A DNA stretch of 64,000 bases from an uncultured Moraxella sp. GTDB lineage: Bacteria > Pseudomonadota > Gammaproteobacteria > Pseudomonadales > Moraxellaceae. A program made the position numbers and the translations under genes. Positions 9,604-17,493 of the stretch are shown here, piece by piece (within the stretch, counting starts at the first letter, position 1; the number at the start of each line of letters is the position of its first letter). The stretch lies in NCBI RefSeq assembly GCF_945873075.1, contig NZ_CAMCBS010000009.1, forward strand, positions 16,730-80,729, in the 5' to 3' direction. The notes under the pieces are model-generated. The model saw only the letters and a list, made by a program, of their open reading frames with translations. It was not told where the DNA came from and searched no databases.

Positions 9604-10025
9604 GATTGCCCCTTATGGCTTGTGATAAGTGATATTGCTTGCTTTGCGACAATCTCACGGCTTAGCGTTTCGCAAAAGTCCTTGTAATGGCGTGTGCCTT
9701 TTAGGTGTTCATTTAGGCTTTGTGCATCACCAAACGCCAAATCCGCCAAATATTCGCCCTTGTTTATCACGCTTAGGGCTAGGGCAAATTTTTGTTTGGG
9801 TTCAAGCTGGGCGGAAATGTTGCCATCTGCCAGCACCTTGACCAGCTCTATCATGTTTTCCAATCCACCGCTAAGAAATAGCAAAAAACCCACCATATCC
9901 GCAAAATCGCACGCATTTATTTCAATGGTTGTAGGCGATTGCGATAATGCGTTAATTTCGGTGATACTGCTGGTGGTGTGGATGGTATGTTGTGTACTTT
10001 TCATAAATAATCCTAATTTGTTCAT
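9600..10025 (-). CDS. Hypothetical island protein
   Basis: Stop overlaps the start of the CHC2 gene (ATGA-type coupling); same strand and order as neighbours. Confidence 0.6.
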   Translation of the reverse strand: MNKLGLFMKSTQHTIHTTSSITEINALSQSPTTIEINACDFADMVGFLLFLSGGLENMIELVKVLADGNISAQLEPKQKFALALSVINKGEYLADLAFGDAQSLNEHLKGTRHYKDFCETLSREIVAKQAISLITSHKGQS

Positions 10026-10113
10026 TCAATGCTGTTATACAAAAGCCAAATTTTGGGTAATAAAGCCCTAAGCGGTGCTATTCTTGGAATAAACCGCCTA
10101 ATTTGGCGTATGC

Positions 10114-10419
10114 TTAGTGTGGCACTTGCTCAATGCTAATGGGTGTTGCTGGATAGTCTTTGGCGATAAGTTCCGCCATGCTGACGGCTTGGCGTTGGCT
10201 ATCAAAAAGCCGTTTAATGCCAAGCTTTGGGGCGGTTAAGATATAGCCAGCTTGTTTGCTAGGGTTTAGGCTTTTAACTAGGCGGGTGATTTTTGATAAT
10301 CTGATATCCGCCTTTGGATTAGCCTGTTGTAGCTGGTAATACCGCTTGATGGCATCATATTCTTGGCTAAACACTTGCAAAATATCCAATTCTTTGCAGT
10401 AAATTTGAAAATGCACCAT
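10114..10419 (-). CDS. Hypothetical island protein
   Basis: 101-aa ORF in tight same-strand array. Confidence 0.55.
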   Translation of the reverse strand: MVHFQIYCKELDILQVFSQEYDAIKRYYQLQQANPKADIRLSKITRLVKSLNPSKQAGYILTAPKLGIKRLFDSQRQAVSMAELIAKDYPATPISIEQVPH

Positions 10420-10420
10420 C

Positions 10421-10564
10421 TTATACCCCCATAACCGCTAAAATAGCGACAACAAGGCAAGCAATAGGCAAGCCAAGCACAAAGCCCAAAACAAGGCTTT
10501 CTACTGGGGTAAAAATGGAAAATTTTTGAATGGTGGTTGAAATGGTATGGGTGATTGCATTCAT
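10421..10564 (-). CDS. Small membrane protein (47 aa)
   Basis: Internal start MNAITHTISTTIQKFSIFTPVESLVLGFVLGLPIACLVVAILAVMGV with one hydrophobic helix; the upstream part of the 161-aa ORF overlaps structured sequence and may not be translated. Confidence 0.45.
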   Translation of the reverse strand: MNAITHTISTTIQKFSIFTPVESLVLGFVLGLPIACLVVAILAVMGV

Positions 10565-10595
10565 GGCGAACGCTCCTATGTGTTTAGTTAGTGTT

Positions 10596-10617
10596 GCCAC
10601 CCATAATAAAGGGTGGC
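10596..10617. other. Hairpin GCCACCC-N8-GGGTGGC
   Basis: Perfect 7-bp GC-rich inverted repeat upstream of the small membrane ORF. Confidence 0.6.
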
Positions 10618-10733
10618 GGGGCTGAACTACCGCACATAAACGGCTGGGGCTATTTCCTAAAAAAGGTATTGTATTTACCCCCATCACCCCGCCATAACTG
10701 GTGATACTGTATGTATCTTGTAATGACGGAATA

Positions 10734-10774
10734 TTTACGCTTGTGGGGCTGTTATCGCTAACAGTAGGCGTAAA
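10734..10774. other. Large imperfect inverted repeat (structured region)
   Basis: TTTACGC..CTGTTA TCGC TAACAG..GCGTAAA. Confidence 0.6.
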
Positions 10775-10937
10775 AATAGCCAATGAATGACGGCTTGGCA
10801 ATGCCGTTATGTGTTTAGTAGTGGCGTTATTATCGCTATGCCAAGCAAAAAATTCAAGCGATTTTTGCAAATATTGCGATAATTGCGAAAAAATAGTAAA
10901 TTGCATGATATAATTACCTTGTTGTTTTTCATCATCA

Positions 10938-10966
10938 CCCCTTGCCTAGTGTAAGGGGCTTTTTTA
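10938..10966 (+). terminator. Plus-strand rho-independent terminator, opposite to all neighbouring genes
   Basis: CCCCTTG-CCTAGTGT-AAGGGGC followed by TTTTTT on the + strand. Confidence 0.6.
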
Positions 10967-11080
10967 TTGGCGGTTGCGGTGATAAGTGTGCATTAGGGCG
11001 GTTTTTGTGCGTTTTTTTACCCTGTTGCAGGCGTGGGCGGTGCTTTGTACCAGTTCACGCCTGCACCGCTTAAACTCGCA

Positions 11081-11305
11081 CTAAAAGGCAGTGGGATAGC
11101 CATGTTTGACGCACATATTGCGACAATAAATTACCACTCCCACAAATGATAATTCTGCTTTTTCGCCATGGCGTATTAGCTTATTCAAGTAGGCGTTTTG
11201 GTTTAGGCGTCTGCCTTGGCGGTTGTAGGGTTCTACTTGCCACATGGTTTGTCGGTGGGTTTTGGCTTGTGGCGATAAAGTGGATTGTTGGTTTGAGTTT
11301 GTCAT
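11081..11305 (-). CDS. Hypothetical island protein
   Basis: 74-aa ORF in same-strand array. Confidence 0.45.
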   Translation of the reverse strand: MTNSNQQSTLSPQAKTHRQTMWQVEPYNRQGRRLNQNAYLNKLIRHGEKAELSFVGVVIYCRNMCVKHGYPTAF

Positions 11306-11314
11306 GATTAATCC

Positions 11315-11635
11315 TTATTGGTCATTGGTTGGATTGGTGGAATGGCTGGTATCCCATGGGCGGTTAGGGCTGTTTTGATGCCGTTTGATATAGTCCGCAT
11401 CTAGGTAGTAGCGTTTTAGGCGTTTGCCATTGCTGGTAAAGAAATAATCGCCATGAATAGGTACGCCGTAAATGCGTCTAAGTTCGCCCAGTCGCTGGGT
11501 AGTGCATAGACACCCAAACAACTGCACACCATCAAGGGCGGTTAGGCTGTTGCCCTTGAGTAGATACTCAAACATGCGCTTGGTGGTATCTGATAATGAT
11601 TTTTTGTGCTTTTGGGTCAATGGTGCTTGTTTCAT
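11315..11635 (-). CDS. Helix-turn-helix domain protein
   Basis: LEYLLKGNSLTALDGVQLFGCLCTTQRLGELRRIYGVPIH-type pattern seen in phage HTH proteins (read as FEYLLKGNSLTALDGVQLFGC...). Confidence 0.65.
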   Translation of the reverse strand: MKQAPLTQKHKKSLSDTTKRMFEYLLKGNSLTALDGVQLFGCLCTTQRLGELRRIYGVPIHGDYFFTSNGKRLKRYYLDADYIKRHQNSPNRPWDTSHSTNPTNDQ

Positions 11636-11832
11636 GCGTTTTCCCCTTGTGCTTTGTGCCAGTCAATCAATGCTTGATAGTCAAAATAAACAGATGATTG
11701 CATTTTGTTACCCGTTTTGTAGGGTCTAGGAAATGTTGGGTCATTCTCTACCAGCGTTCTAAGCTTTTCACGCCCAATTGCCAGTAGTTCGCACGCTTGT
11801 TTTTTGGTTACTCTGATAGGTTTTAAGGTCAT
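11632..11832 (-). CDS. AlpA/excisionase-like small HTH regulator
   Basis: 66 aa: VTKKQACELLAIGREKLRTLVENDPTFPRPYKTGNKMQSSVYFDYQALIDWHKA. Confidence 0.65.
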   Translation of the reverse strand: MTLKPIRVTKKQACELLAIGREKLRTLVENDPTFPRPYKTGNKMQSSVYFDYQALIDWHKAQGENA

Positions 11833-11914
11833 ATTTCCCCCATTTGGTGATATTGGTTAAAGTCATGCCATGCTTGGCTGTGTGGGGATATGATAAAAAA
11901 TGAAAAGCATAAAA

Positions 11915-11951
11915 AACCCTAGTTAGGATTTTGTTCATCCTAACTAGGGTT
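11915..11951. terminator. Perfect 15-bp stem hairpin terminator
   Basis: AACCCTAGTTAGGAT-TTTGTTC-ATCCTAACTAGGGTT. Confidence 0.7.
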
Positions 11952-11969
11952 CATGGCGTGGCAGGGTAG

Positions 11970-12698
11970 TTACTTGCTCATTTCGTGGGCTATCTTTAAC
12001 CATGTGGCAACGGTGTCATCACTAAGGGTATTGCCTTGTAATTCCATGTTGGTGCGTATTTTTCTATTTGCTTCACCGTATGGCTGGGTTATATCCAATC
12101 CTAGCAATTCAACGGCTAAGGCTGAAATAATTTTACCTGCATTGTTTGCGGTTCTTGTAGGCAACTCTTTATCATTCGAATTAGTGGCAGGCTTGGCGGT
12201 TGCTTGTAACTGGTCAATTTGGGTTTGTAGTTCGTTAATTTTCTGCTCTTTTTGGTTTAGCTGGTCTTTTAGGCGGGCTATTTCATCATTTTTTTCTTGC
12301 AACTCATTTGATGATTTTGGGCGGTATTCAATGGCGGTTAATGGCTTTTCTGACAAACCAAACGCCATTTCCATTACAGTAATAAGACGGTTTTTTAGCT
12401 CATTATTTTCATTTTTTAAGTCTTTTATTTCGTTTTTTAGTTCTTTTTTGCTTTTGCCCGTGTTGCTAGGCGATTGTGCGGGTCGGGTTTCGCCTGTTTC
12501 ATGGTCAATTACAACGGGGGTAGGTTTGGCAGGAATAGCGTTTTCGCCAAATGGGTTTGCAAATGCTTTGGCTATACGCCCCAAATGTTCAATTTGTTCA
12601 AACATAGGGGCGGCAAGGCTCTCTAACCGCTCTTGAGATGCACGCAATCCTTGCATAAGATTGGTTAAGGGGGGTTTCTTGTTTGGGTTATCACTCAT
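11970..12698 (-). CDS. Coiled-coil hypothetical protein
   Basis: MSDNPNKKPPLTNLMQGLRASQERL...; long heptad-like stretch KELKNEIKDLKNENNELKNRL ... NELQEKNDEIARLKDQLNQKEQKINELQTQIDQLQ. Confidence 0.65.
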   Translation of the reverse strand: MSDNPNKKPPLTNLMQGLRASQERLESLAAPMFEQIEHLGRIAKAFANPFGENAIPAKPTPVVIDHETGETRPAQSPSNTGKSKKELKNEIKDLKNENNELKNRLITVMEMAFGLSEKPLTAIEYRPKSSNELQEKNDEIARLKDQLNQKEQKINELQTQIDQLQATAKPATNSNDKELPTRTANNAGKIISALAVELLGLDITQPYGEANRKIRTNMELQGNTLSDDTVATWLKIAHEMSK

Positions 12699-12801
12699 AT
12701 TCCACACCTAACCACACCAAATATTTATAGGGTGCATGGCGTTGGCGTTATGGTGTGGATGGTAACGCCGTTCGGTAGCTACTCCTAGCCATGCAAAAAG
12801 G

Positions 12802-13266
12802 TTAAATTTGGCTAACTGGATAAACCAGCCTTAAGGGATTGGACACTAAACGAATAAAACCCAACTTGGCGTAATATTCTGCCAGCGTTTCGGTCTTGGC
12901 ATCTATCGCCACAAATGCCACGCCTGCCATTGTGCTAATACTTTTGGCTTGGTGCATGGCATGGCTAATTAGCTGATTGGCTAAGCCTTTGCCCTGCTCA
13001 CCGATTGCCACCCCCAAACGCCCAATCAATACCGCTGGTATCTGCTTGGGATAGCCTTTGATAGCTCCTTGGGTGTTATCTAGGCTTATGGCTGATAATG
13101 TATAAAATGCTTGTATGGTTACCCCGTCTGTCAAGGCGTGGACTTGTGCAATGCCCTTTTTGCAGTGCTGACTTGCTAGGTGTTGTAAATAGTGGTTAAT
13201 ACTGGCATTGCCACAATCAAAGCTTTGTTTGTCGTGCTGTTTGTTTAATGGCTGTATCTTAAGCAT
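12802..13266 (-). CDS. GNAT-family acetyltransferase toxin (TacT-like)
   Basis: MLKIQPLNKQHDKQSFDCGNASINHYLQHLASQHCKKGIAQVHALTDG...GRLGVAIGEQGKGLANQLISHAMHQAKS; start overlaps the upstream antitoxin ORF region. Confidence 0.85.
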   Translation of the reverse strand: MLKIQPLNKQHDKQSFDCGNASINHYLQHLASQHCKKGIAQVHALTDGVTIQAFYTLSAISLDNTQGAIKGYPKQIPAVLIGRLGVAIGEQGKGLANQLISHAMHQAKSISTMAGVAFVAIDAKTETLAEYYAKLGFIRLVSNPLRLVYPVSQI

Positions 13267-13504
13267 GATTAGCCCCATGCAATGCTAATAACTCACGCAT
13301 GGCAGGGCTTGGCGGTGGTGGATTATCCAATAGTTCTTGTAATAACGCCCCATCTTGTACCCCAATGACAAAGCTTGTCGGGTCTGCATCTAACTGGGGT
13401 TCATCAAAAAAGGTGCGTTGTAACAACTCTGCCACGCTAACCCCTTGGGCTTGTGCCTTGGCGGTGATGGCTTGTTCTATTTGTGGTGGTAAGTCAATTA
13501 TCAT
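13259..13504 (-). CDS. Antitoxin of GNAT-type TA pair
   Basis: MIIDLPPQIEQAITAKAQAQGVSVAELLQRTFF (ribbon-helix-helix-like) immediately upstream of and overlapping the GNAT gene. Confidence 0.7.
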   Translation of the reverse strand: MIIDLPPQIEQAITAKAQAQGVSVAELLQRTFFDEPQLDADPTSFVIGVQDGALLQELLDNPPPPSPAMRELLALHGANHA

Positions 13505-13570
13505 AGGCTTGTCCTTATTGTGTTTTTTTTGGATTGTGTTTGTGGGTATTATATCATAGTTATTGCCATA

Positions 13571-13837
13571 TATCACCGCCACCAATTGCCAGCACCGCTA
13601 CCAGTGTAGGCAATGGCATCACCAAGTAACCAGCACTGCCAGCACCACCAGCCATCATGCTATTGGTGGCATTGTGGCAGGCGTGATAGCTACCCATTTT
13701 CCCCTTATTTTCCCCCATTTTCCCATTTGCCTAAAATAGGGGAAAACGGGGCAAGCCTTGCTATATATAGCTTTGCTGGTGTCATTTTCCCATTTTCCCC
13801 ATTTTCCCAGTTTTTTATAACTTTGTGTTGTTGTGGG
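13571..13837 (-). repeat. Copy C of the island repeat module, inverted relative to A and B
   Basis: Reverse complement of 6134-6399; continues to about 13858 with similarity to the 21 bp upstream of copy B (6572-6592). Confidence 0.9.
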
Positions 13838-14391
13838 TTAATGACTGGATAGCCAGCACCATGCCAGCGGTATCAATACGCCTTATCCATCCCACCTAGT
13901 ATTACATAGACCAGCCGACACAGCCAAGCAAAGCTTAACAGGGTTAAAATAAGCAATTGTGTTATAAGATGCACATTAACCGCCAAGCCCTGCCATACTT
14001 GCTATAAAATCATGTTTGCTTGGTGGGATGGCTGGGGGGTGGTGAAAAAGTTTCAGACAGCACCCCCAGCGGACACCACGCCCCATCCCGTGCATAAAAA
14101 AATTTCCATTTTCCGAAATTTTTTCCGCTTTTCTCCAAAGATACCCCAAACAGGCGGAAATTATTGTATAAATCCCATCCCCATGATAAGATTGGTAATA
14201 CATGGGATAAATTAGGCGGAAAAACATTCAGACCGCCAAAGCCTATAGGGGTGGTTTCAAAGTGAAATTGTCTATCGCTAGAAACCCAGACCCGCAATAT
14301 TTTTTTCACACGGTCAAAACCCCATAGGGGGTATATCCGTTACAAAACTAGGATTTTTTGGGGCAATTGCCAAATCATAGCACCTTGTTTT

Positions 14392-14413
14392 TTGTATCTC
14401 TATTTGTATCTCT
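14392..14413 (+). repeat. TTGTATCTCT x2 with 12-bp spacing near the right end of the island
   Basis: TTGTATCTCTATTTGTATCTCT, same as 4142-4163. Confidence 0.75.
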
Positions 14414-14474
14414 ACTAGGTACATTTTTTGATAACTGTTTATAAATCAATAAGTTATGATATTTGTTCAAGTAA

Positions 14475-14488
14475 CGCCATCTCCACCA
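14475..14488 (+). repeat. attR core
   Basis: CGCCATCTCCACCA, copy of the ssrA 3' end. Confidence 0.85.
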
Positions 14489-14498
14489 ATTTTCCAAT

Positions 14499-14533
14499 AA
14501 AAATCCTAAGTAAATCAGTTACTTAGGATTTTT
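14499..14533. terminator. Hairpin terminator outside attR, probably the ancestral ssrA terminator
   Basis: AAAAATCCTAAGTAA-ATCAG-TTACTTAGGATTTTT, perfect 15-bp stem. Confidence 0.75.
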
Positions 14534-14574
14534 ATTGTTTATGCACAAGTGATTATTTGACGGTTTACTTCCTA

Positions 14575-15843
14575 TTATTCACTCAGAATCTTGCAATACT
14601 CTAGCTGTCTTTGCATAATCACCTTGCCATGTCTGACGCTCAGCATCACCTTGGCTTGATTGGCAAGTGCATCATAGTCATCTTTGGCATTTAGGATAAT
14701 AAAGTTGGCAGGCTTACCAATTTCAATGCCATAATCATTGTGAACATTGAGTGTTTTAGCACCATTGACCGATACAAAATCCAAACATCTGGACAAATCT
14801 TTATAGCCTAGCATATGGCAAATATGCAGCCCTGCATCCAAAATTCTCATGATATTGCCATTGCCCACTGGATACCAAGGGTCACGGATTGAATCTTGGG
14901 CAAAGCATACATTCATTCCCGCTGCATCAATCTCAGGCACACGGGTCAAGCCACGGCGTTTTGGATAACCATCATATCGCCCTTGCAAATGAATACTCTC
15001 GGTCGGGCAACAAATGAAGTTGATTTTTGATTGCTTAAGCAGGCGAAACAACTTAAAGCAATAAGCATTGTCATATGAGCCCATAGCGGTCGTATGACTA
15101 GCTGTTGTTCGCTCGCCCATACCACGCTGCAACACTTCATCCGCCAACACTTCCAAAAATCTTGAGCTTGGGTCATCAGTCTCATCGCAGTGCACATCGA
15201 TGAGCTTGTCATATTTATCCGCCAAATCCACCAAGAATTTGACGGATGATACACCTTTATCACGAGTATATTCAAAATGCGGAATACCGCCGACGACATC
15301 AGCACCCATCTGCACCGCTTTTTCGAGCAAATGTCTGCCATTATCAAATGATTCAATGCCTTCTTGGGGAAATGCCACAATCTGAATATCCATCAAATCC
15401 TTAACTTCATCTTTGATTTCAAGCAATGCCTGCATACCAATCATGGCAGGGTCTGTGGTGTCAGCATGAGTACGAACATATTGGATACCGTGACTAGCAA
15501 GCATCTCAACCACTTGTCTGGCTCGGCGCTTGGTATCTTCAATTTGATCGGTTTGAGATTTTTTAACCCATGCTTTGCGCTGACCCCAACGCTCAATCCC
15601 TTCAAATAATGTACCTGTCATATTCCACTCAGGTTCACCCGCTGTCAGCACATAGTCCAAGTGGATATGCGGTTCAACCAGTGGTGTCATGAGTAGGTTT
15701 TCATCGGCATCAATAAGCTGTTCATTTGGCTCAAGAGCAAGCTTACTCTCTTGTGGCGTGATGGCGGTAAATCTGCCATGCTCATATTCAACACTAAACA
15801 GTTCTGTTTGCTGACGCAGTCGTGCATTAATAATTTTCATCAT
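14575..15843 (-). CDS. codA: Cytosine deaminase / amidohydrolase
   Basis: LVEPHIHLDYVLTAGEPEWNMTGTLFEGIERW, DVHCDETDDPSSRFLE, ASHTTAMGSYDNAYCFKLFRLLK; next to permease codB. Confidence 0.9.
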   Translation of the reverse strand: MMKIINARLRQQTELFSVEYEHGRFTAITPQESKLALEPNEQLIDADENLLMTPLVEPHIHLDYVLTAGEPEWNMTGTLFEGIERWGQRKAWVKKSQTDQIEDTKRRARQVVEMLASHGIQYVRTHADTTDPAMIGMQALLEIKDEVKDLMDIQIVAFPQEGIESFDNGRHLLEKAVQMGADVVGGIPHFEYTRDKGVSSVKFLVDLADKYDKLIDVHCDETDDPSSRFLEVLADEVLQRGMGERTTASHTTAMGSYDNAYCFKLFRLLKQSKINFICCPTESIHLQGRYDGYPKRRGLTRVPEIDAAGMNVCFAQDSIRDPWYPVGNGNIMRILDAGLHICHMLGYKDLSRCLDFVSVNGAKTLNVHNDYGIEIGKPANFIILNAKDDYDALANQAKVMLSVRHGKVIMQRQLEYCKILSE

Positions 15844-15874
15844 TGATTCTCCAATTCGAATTTCATTCATTACA

Positions 15875-17152
15875 TTAAGATGATTTTGCCAAAGTTAGGT
15901 TAGTGGATTTGTTTTTGTAAGCTTGCTGCACTTTTACACCCACACCATATACCACTACTGAAGTTACGATGCCTACAATCGGCGCAAACCAAGGACTAAA
16001 ATACGCCACTGCTGAACCGATCACATAAGCCGTCAAGCCAAGGTAATTGAAATTTGGTAATTTAGTCCACAGTTCAGGATATTGTCCACGATGCTTAATC
16101 CAAAAGTCTGCCATAATCACCCCGCCAATCGGTGGCATAAAAGTGCCAAGCAATACCAAAAATGGAATCAACATTTCATACATACCGCCAACTGCCAATA
16201 CAATACCCACAATCGCCGCCGCAAAAGTCATCAGCTTATGGCGATCTGAACGCACCAGATGGCATGCAGCTGCCGAGACATTGTAAATCGTTGGTCCTTG
16301 AATAGTGGCAAGGTTTAGGCATAACATTACAACTGCCGCAATGGATAAACCTTGCAAAATCAGCACTTCCACAATATCCGCCTGCTGATAAGCAATCGCC
16401 ATCCAAGCACCTGCTAGCACCATCGCACCATTACCCACCACAAAACTTACCAAGCATACCCAAATGGCAGTTTTGCCATTTTTGGCAGTGCGAGTCCAGT
16501 TGGTGATTTGAGTTGCACCCGATGCAAAAGTACCAAAAACAATGGTCAGCGCTTGAGCGACTGTTAGCTTATCCGTTGGCATGGCAGCAAACAGCCCATC
16601 AAAACCGCCCACATCTTTGGTGGCAGTCACAATTGACCATACCAAAATCACACTCATCACAGGGATGGATAATTTGGCAAGCATAGCAAGCCCTTTTGAA
16701 CCAACAATAGCCGTCACTGCAAACGCCAAGCCAAAAGCAATCATCAGCGGTATGGTCAGAGATTCGGACAAATCAAGCAGCTTTACCAATGAAATAGCAA
16801 TCGTCGCCGTACCCCACGCATACCAACCAAGCTCAGCAAAACCAAGCACCATATCAGACAGCTTTGAGCCAATATTACCAAAGCAAAACCGCCCCATCAG
16901 CACTGTATTTAGACCACTTTTGGCAGAAATATAACCCAAAGTTGCCGCATAACTAGCAAGTAAAAAATTACCCAATATTGCAATCCACAGGATATCAATA
17001 AAATCAAAAGCCACACCGATTTTACTGCCTGCAAACATCGTACCTGTAAAAAAAGTAAACCCAAAAATAACCAAAGTAATGGGCAAAAATCCCTTTCGAT
17101 GAGATTCAGGTGTTTTTTCAAGCCAACTTTCATCATGTTCAACTGCTGACAT
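15875..17152 (-). CDS. codB: Cytosine permease
   Basis: NCS1-family transporter sequence (GFTFFTGTMFAGSKIGVAFDF, GAWMAIAYQQADIVEVL); pairs with codA. Confidence 0.9.
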   Translation of the reverse strand: MSAVEHDESWLEKTPESHRKGFLPITLVIFGFTFFTGTMFAGSKIGVAFDFIDILWIAILGNFLLASYAATLGYISAKSGLNTVLMGRFCFGNIGSKLSDMVLGFAELGWYAWGTATIAISLVKLLDLSESLTIPLMIAFGLAFAVTAIVGSKGLAMLAKLSIPVMSVILVWSIVTATKDVGGFDGLFAAMPTDKLTVAQALTIVFGTFASGATQITNWTRTAKNGKTAIWVCLVSFVVGNGAMVLAGAWMAIAYQQADIVEVLILQGLSIAAVVMLCLNLATIQGPTIYNVSAAACHLVRSDRHKLMTFAAAIVGIVLAVGGMYEMLIPFLVLLGTFMPPIGGVIMADFWIKHRGQYPELWTKLPNFNYLGLTAYVIGSAVAYFSPWFAPIVGIVTSVVVYGVGVKVQQAYKNKSTNLTLAKSS

Positions 17153-17493
17153 TATTCATTCTCCGCATAATATCAAAATCATGAATTTGATTTATGATAA
17201 AATTTATAACAATGTTGAGACTTGATAGCGCTATCTTCTGGTGATTTGAATTATATATCTACAGGTAATTCAGTGTAAAATAGTTTAATTTTGTGAATTT
17301 GATATTATTTATCAGTTTTTATTATGATATGATAAGTTAATAATATTAATATTATTTATATGATATACGAATAAACTAATAATATTATATGATTATTAAA
17401 AGACTCGGCTTGCTTCATACAATCCCTAACAGACGCGCAAACTCATCTTGTGGTACAATAAATTCTTTGAAAAATTCTATCTTTTTTGACACC

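Larger units (their letters stand above)
4015..14488. mobile_element. Integrated genomic island / phage-satellite-like element in the 3' end of ssrA
   Basis: 14-bp direct repeat CGCCATCTCCACCA at 4015-4028 (ssrA 3' end) and 14475-14488; the wider 24-bp alignment is 21/24 identical. Tyrosine integrase immediately inside the left end; primase-like gene, small regulators and a TA pair inside. Confidence 0.9.

Noticed and set aside
9252-9687. Plus-strand ORFs of 112 and 136 aa rich in Gly/Leu/Cys/Val
   Set aside because: Antisense to the CHC2 protein gene, which has a clear zinc-ribbon motif; hydrophobic composition is an artefact of the opposite strand.
11953-12636. 227-aa plus-strand ORF opposite the coiled-coil gene
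   Set aside because: Ser/Phe-rich translation typical of the antisense of a Lys/Glu/Asn coiled coil; the minus-strand ORF is in the common gene direction.
13613-13852. 79-aa ORF in repeat copy C (MASPSNQHCQHHQPSCYWWHC...)
   Set aside because: Same sequence appears as an ORF only because the repeat is copied; no ribosome-binding site or conserved domain seen.
13976-14309. 83-aa and 99-aa overlapping minus-strand ORFs at the island right end
   Set aside because: Overlap each other and a plus-strand ORF, with no recognisable motif; left as unexplained non-coding sequence.
14440-14490. Second partial tmRNA gene at the right island end
   Set aside because: Only the terminal ~24 nt resemble ssrA; this is the attachment-site copy, not a gene.
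17230-17390. AT-rich TAATATTAATATTATT tract upstream of dedA as a replication origin
   Set aside because: No iterons, DnaA-box cluster or replication gene nearby; an ordinary AT-rich divergent promoter region is sufficient.
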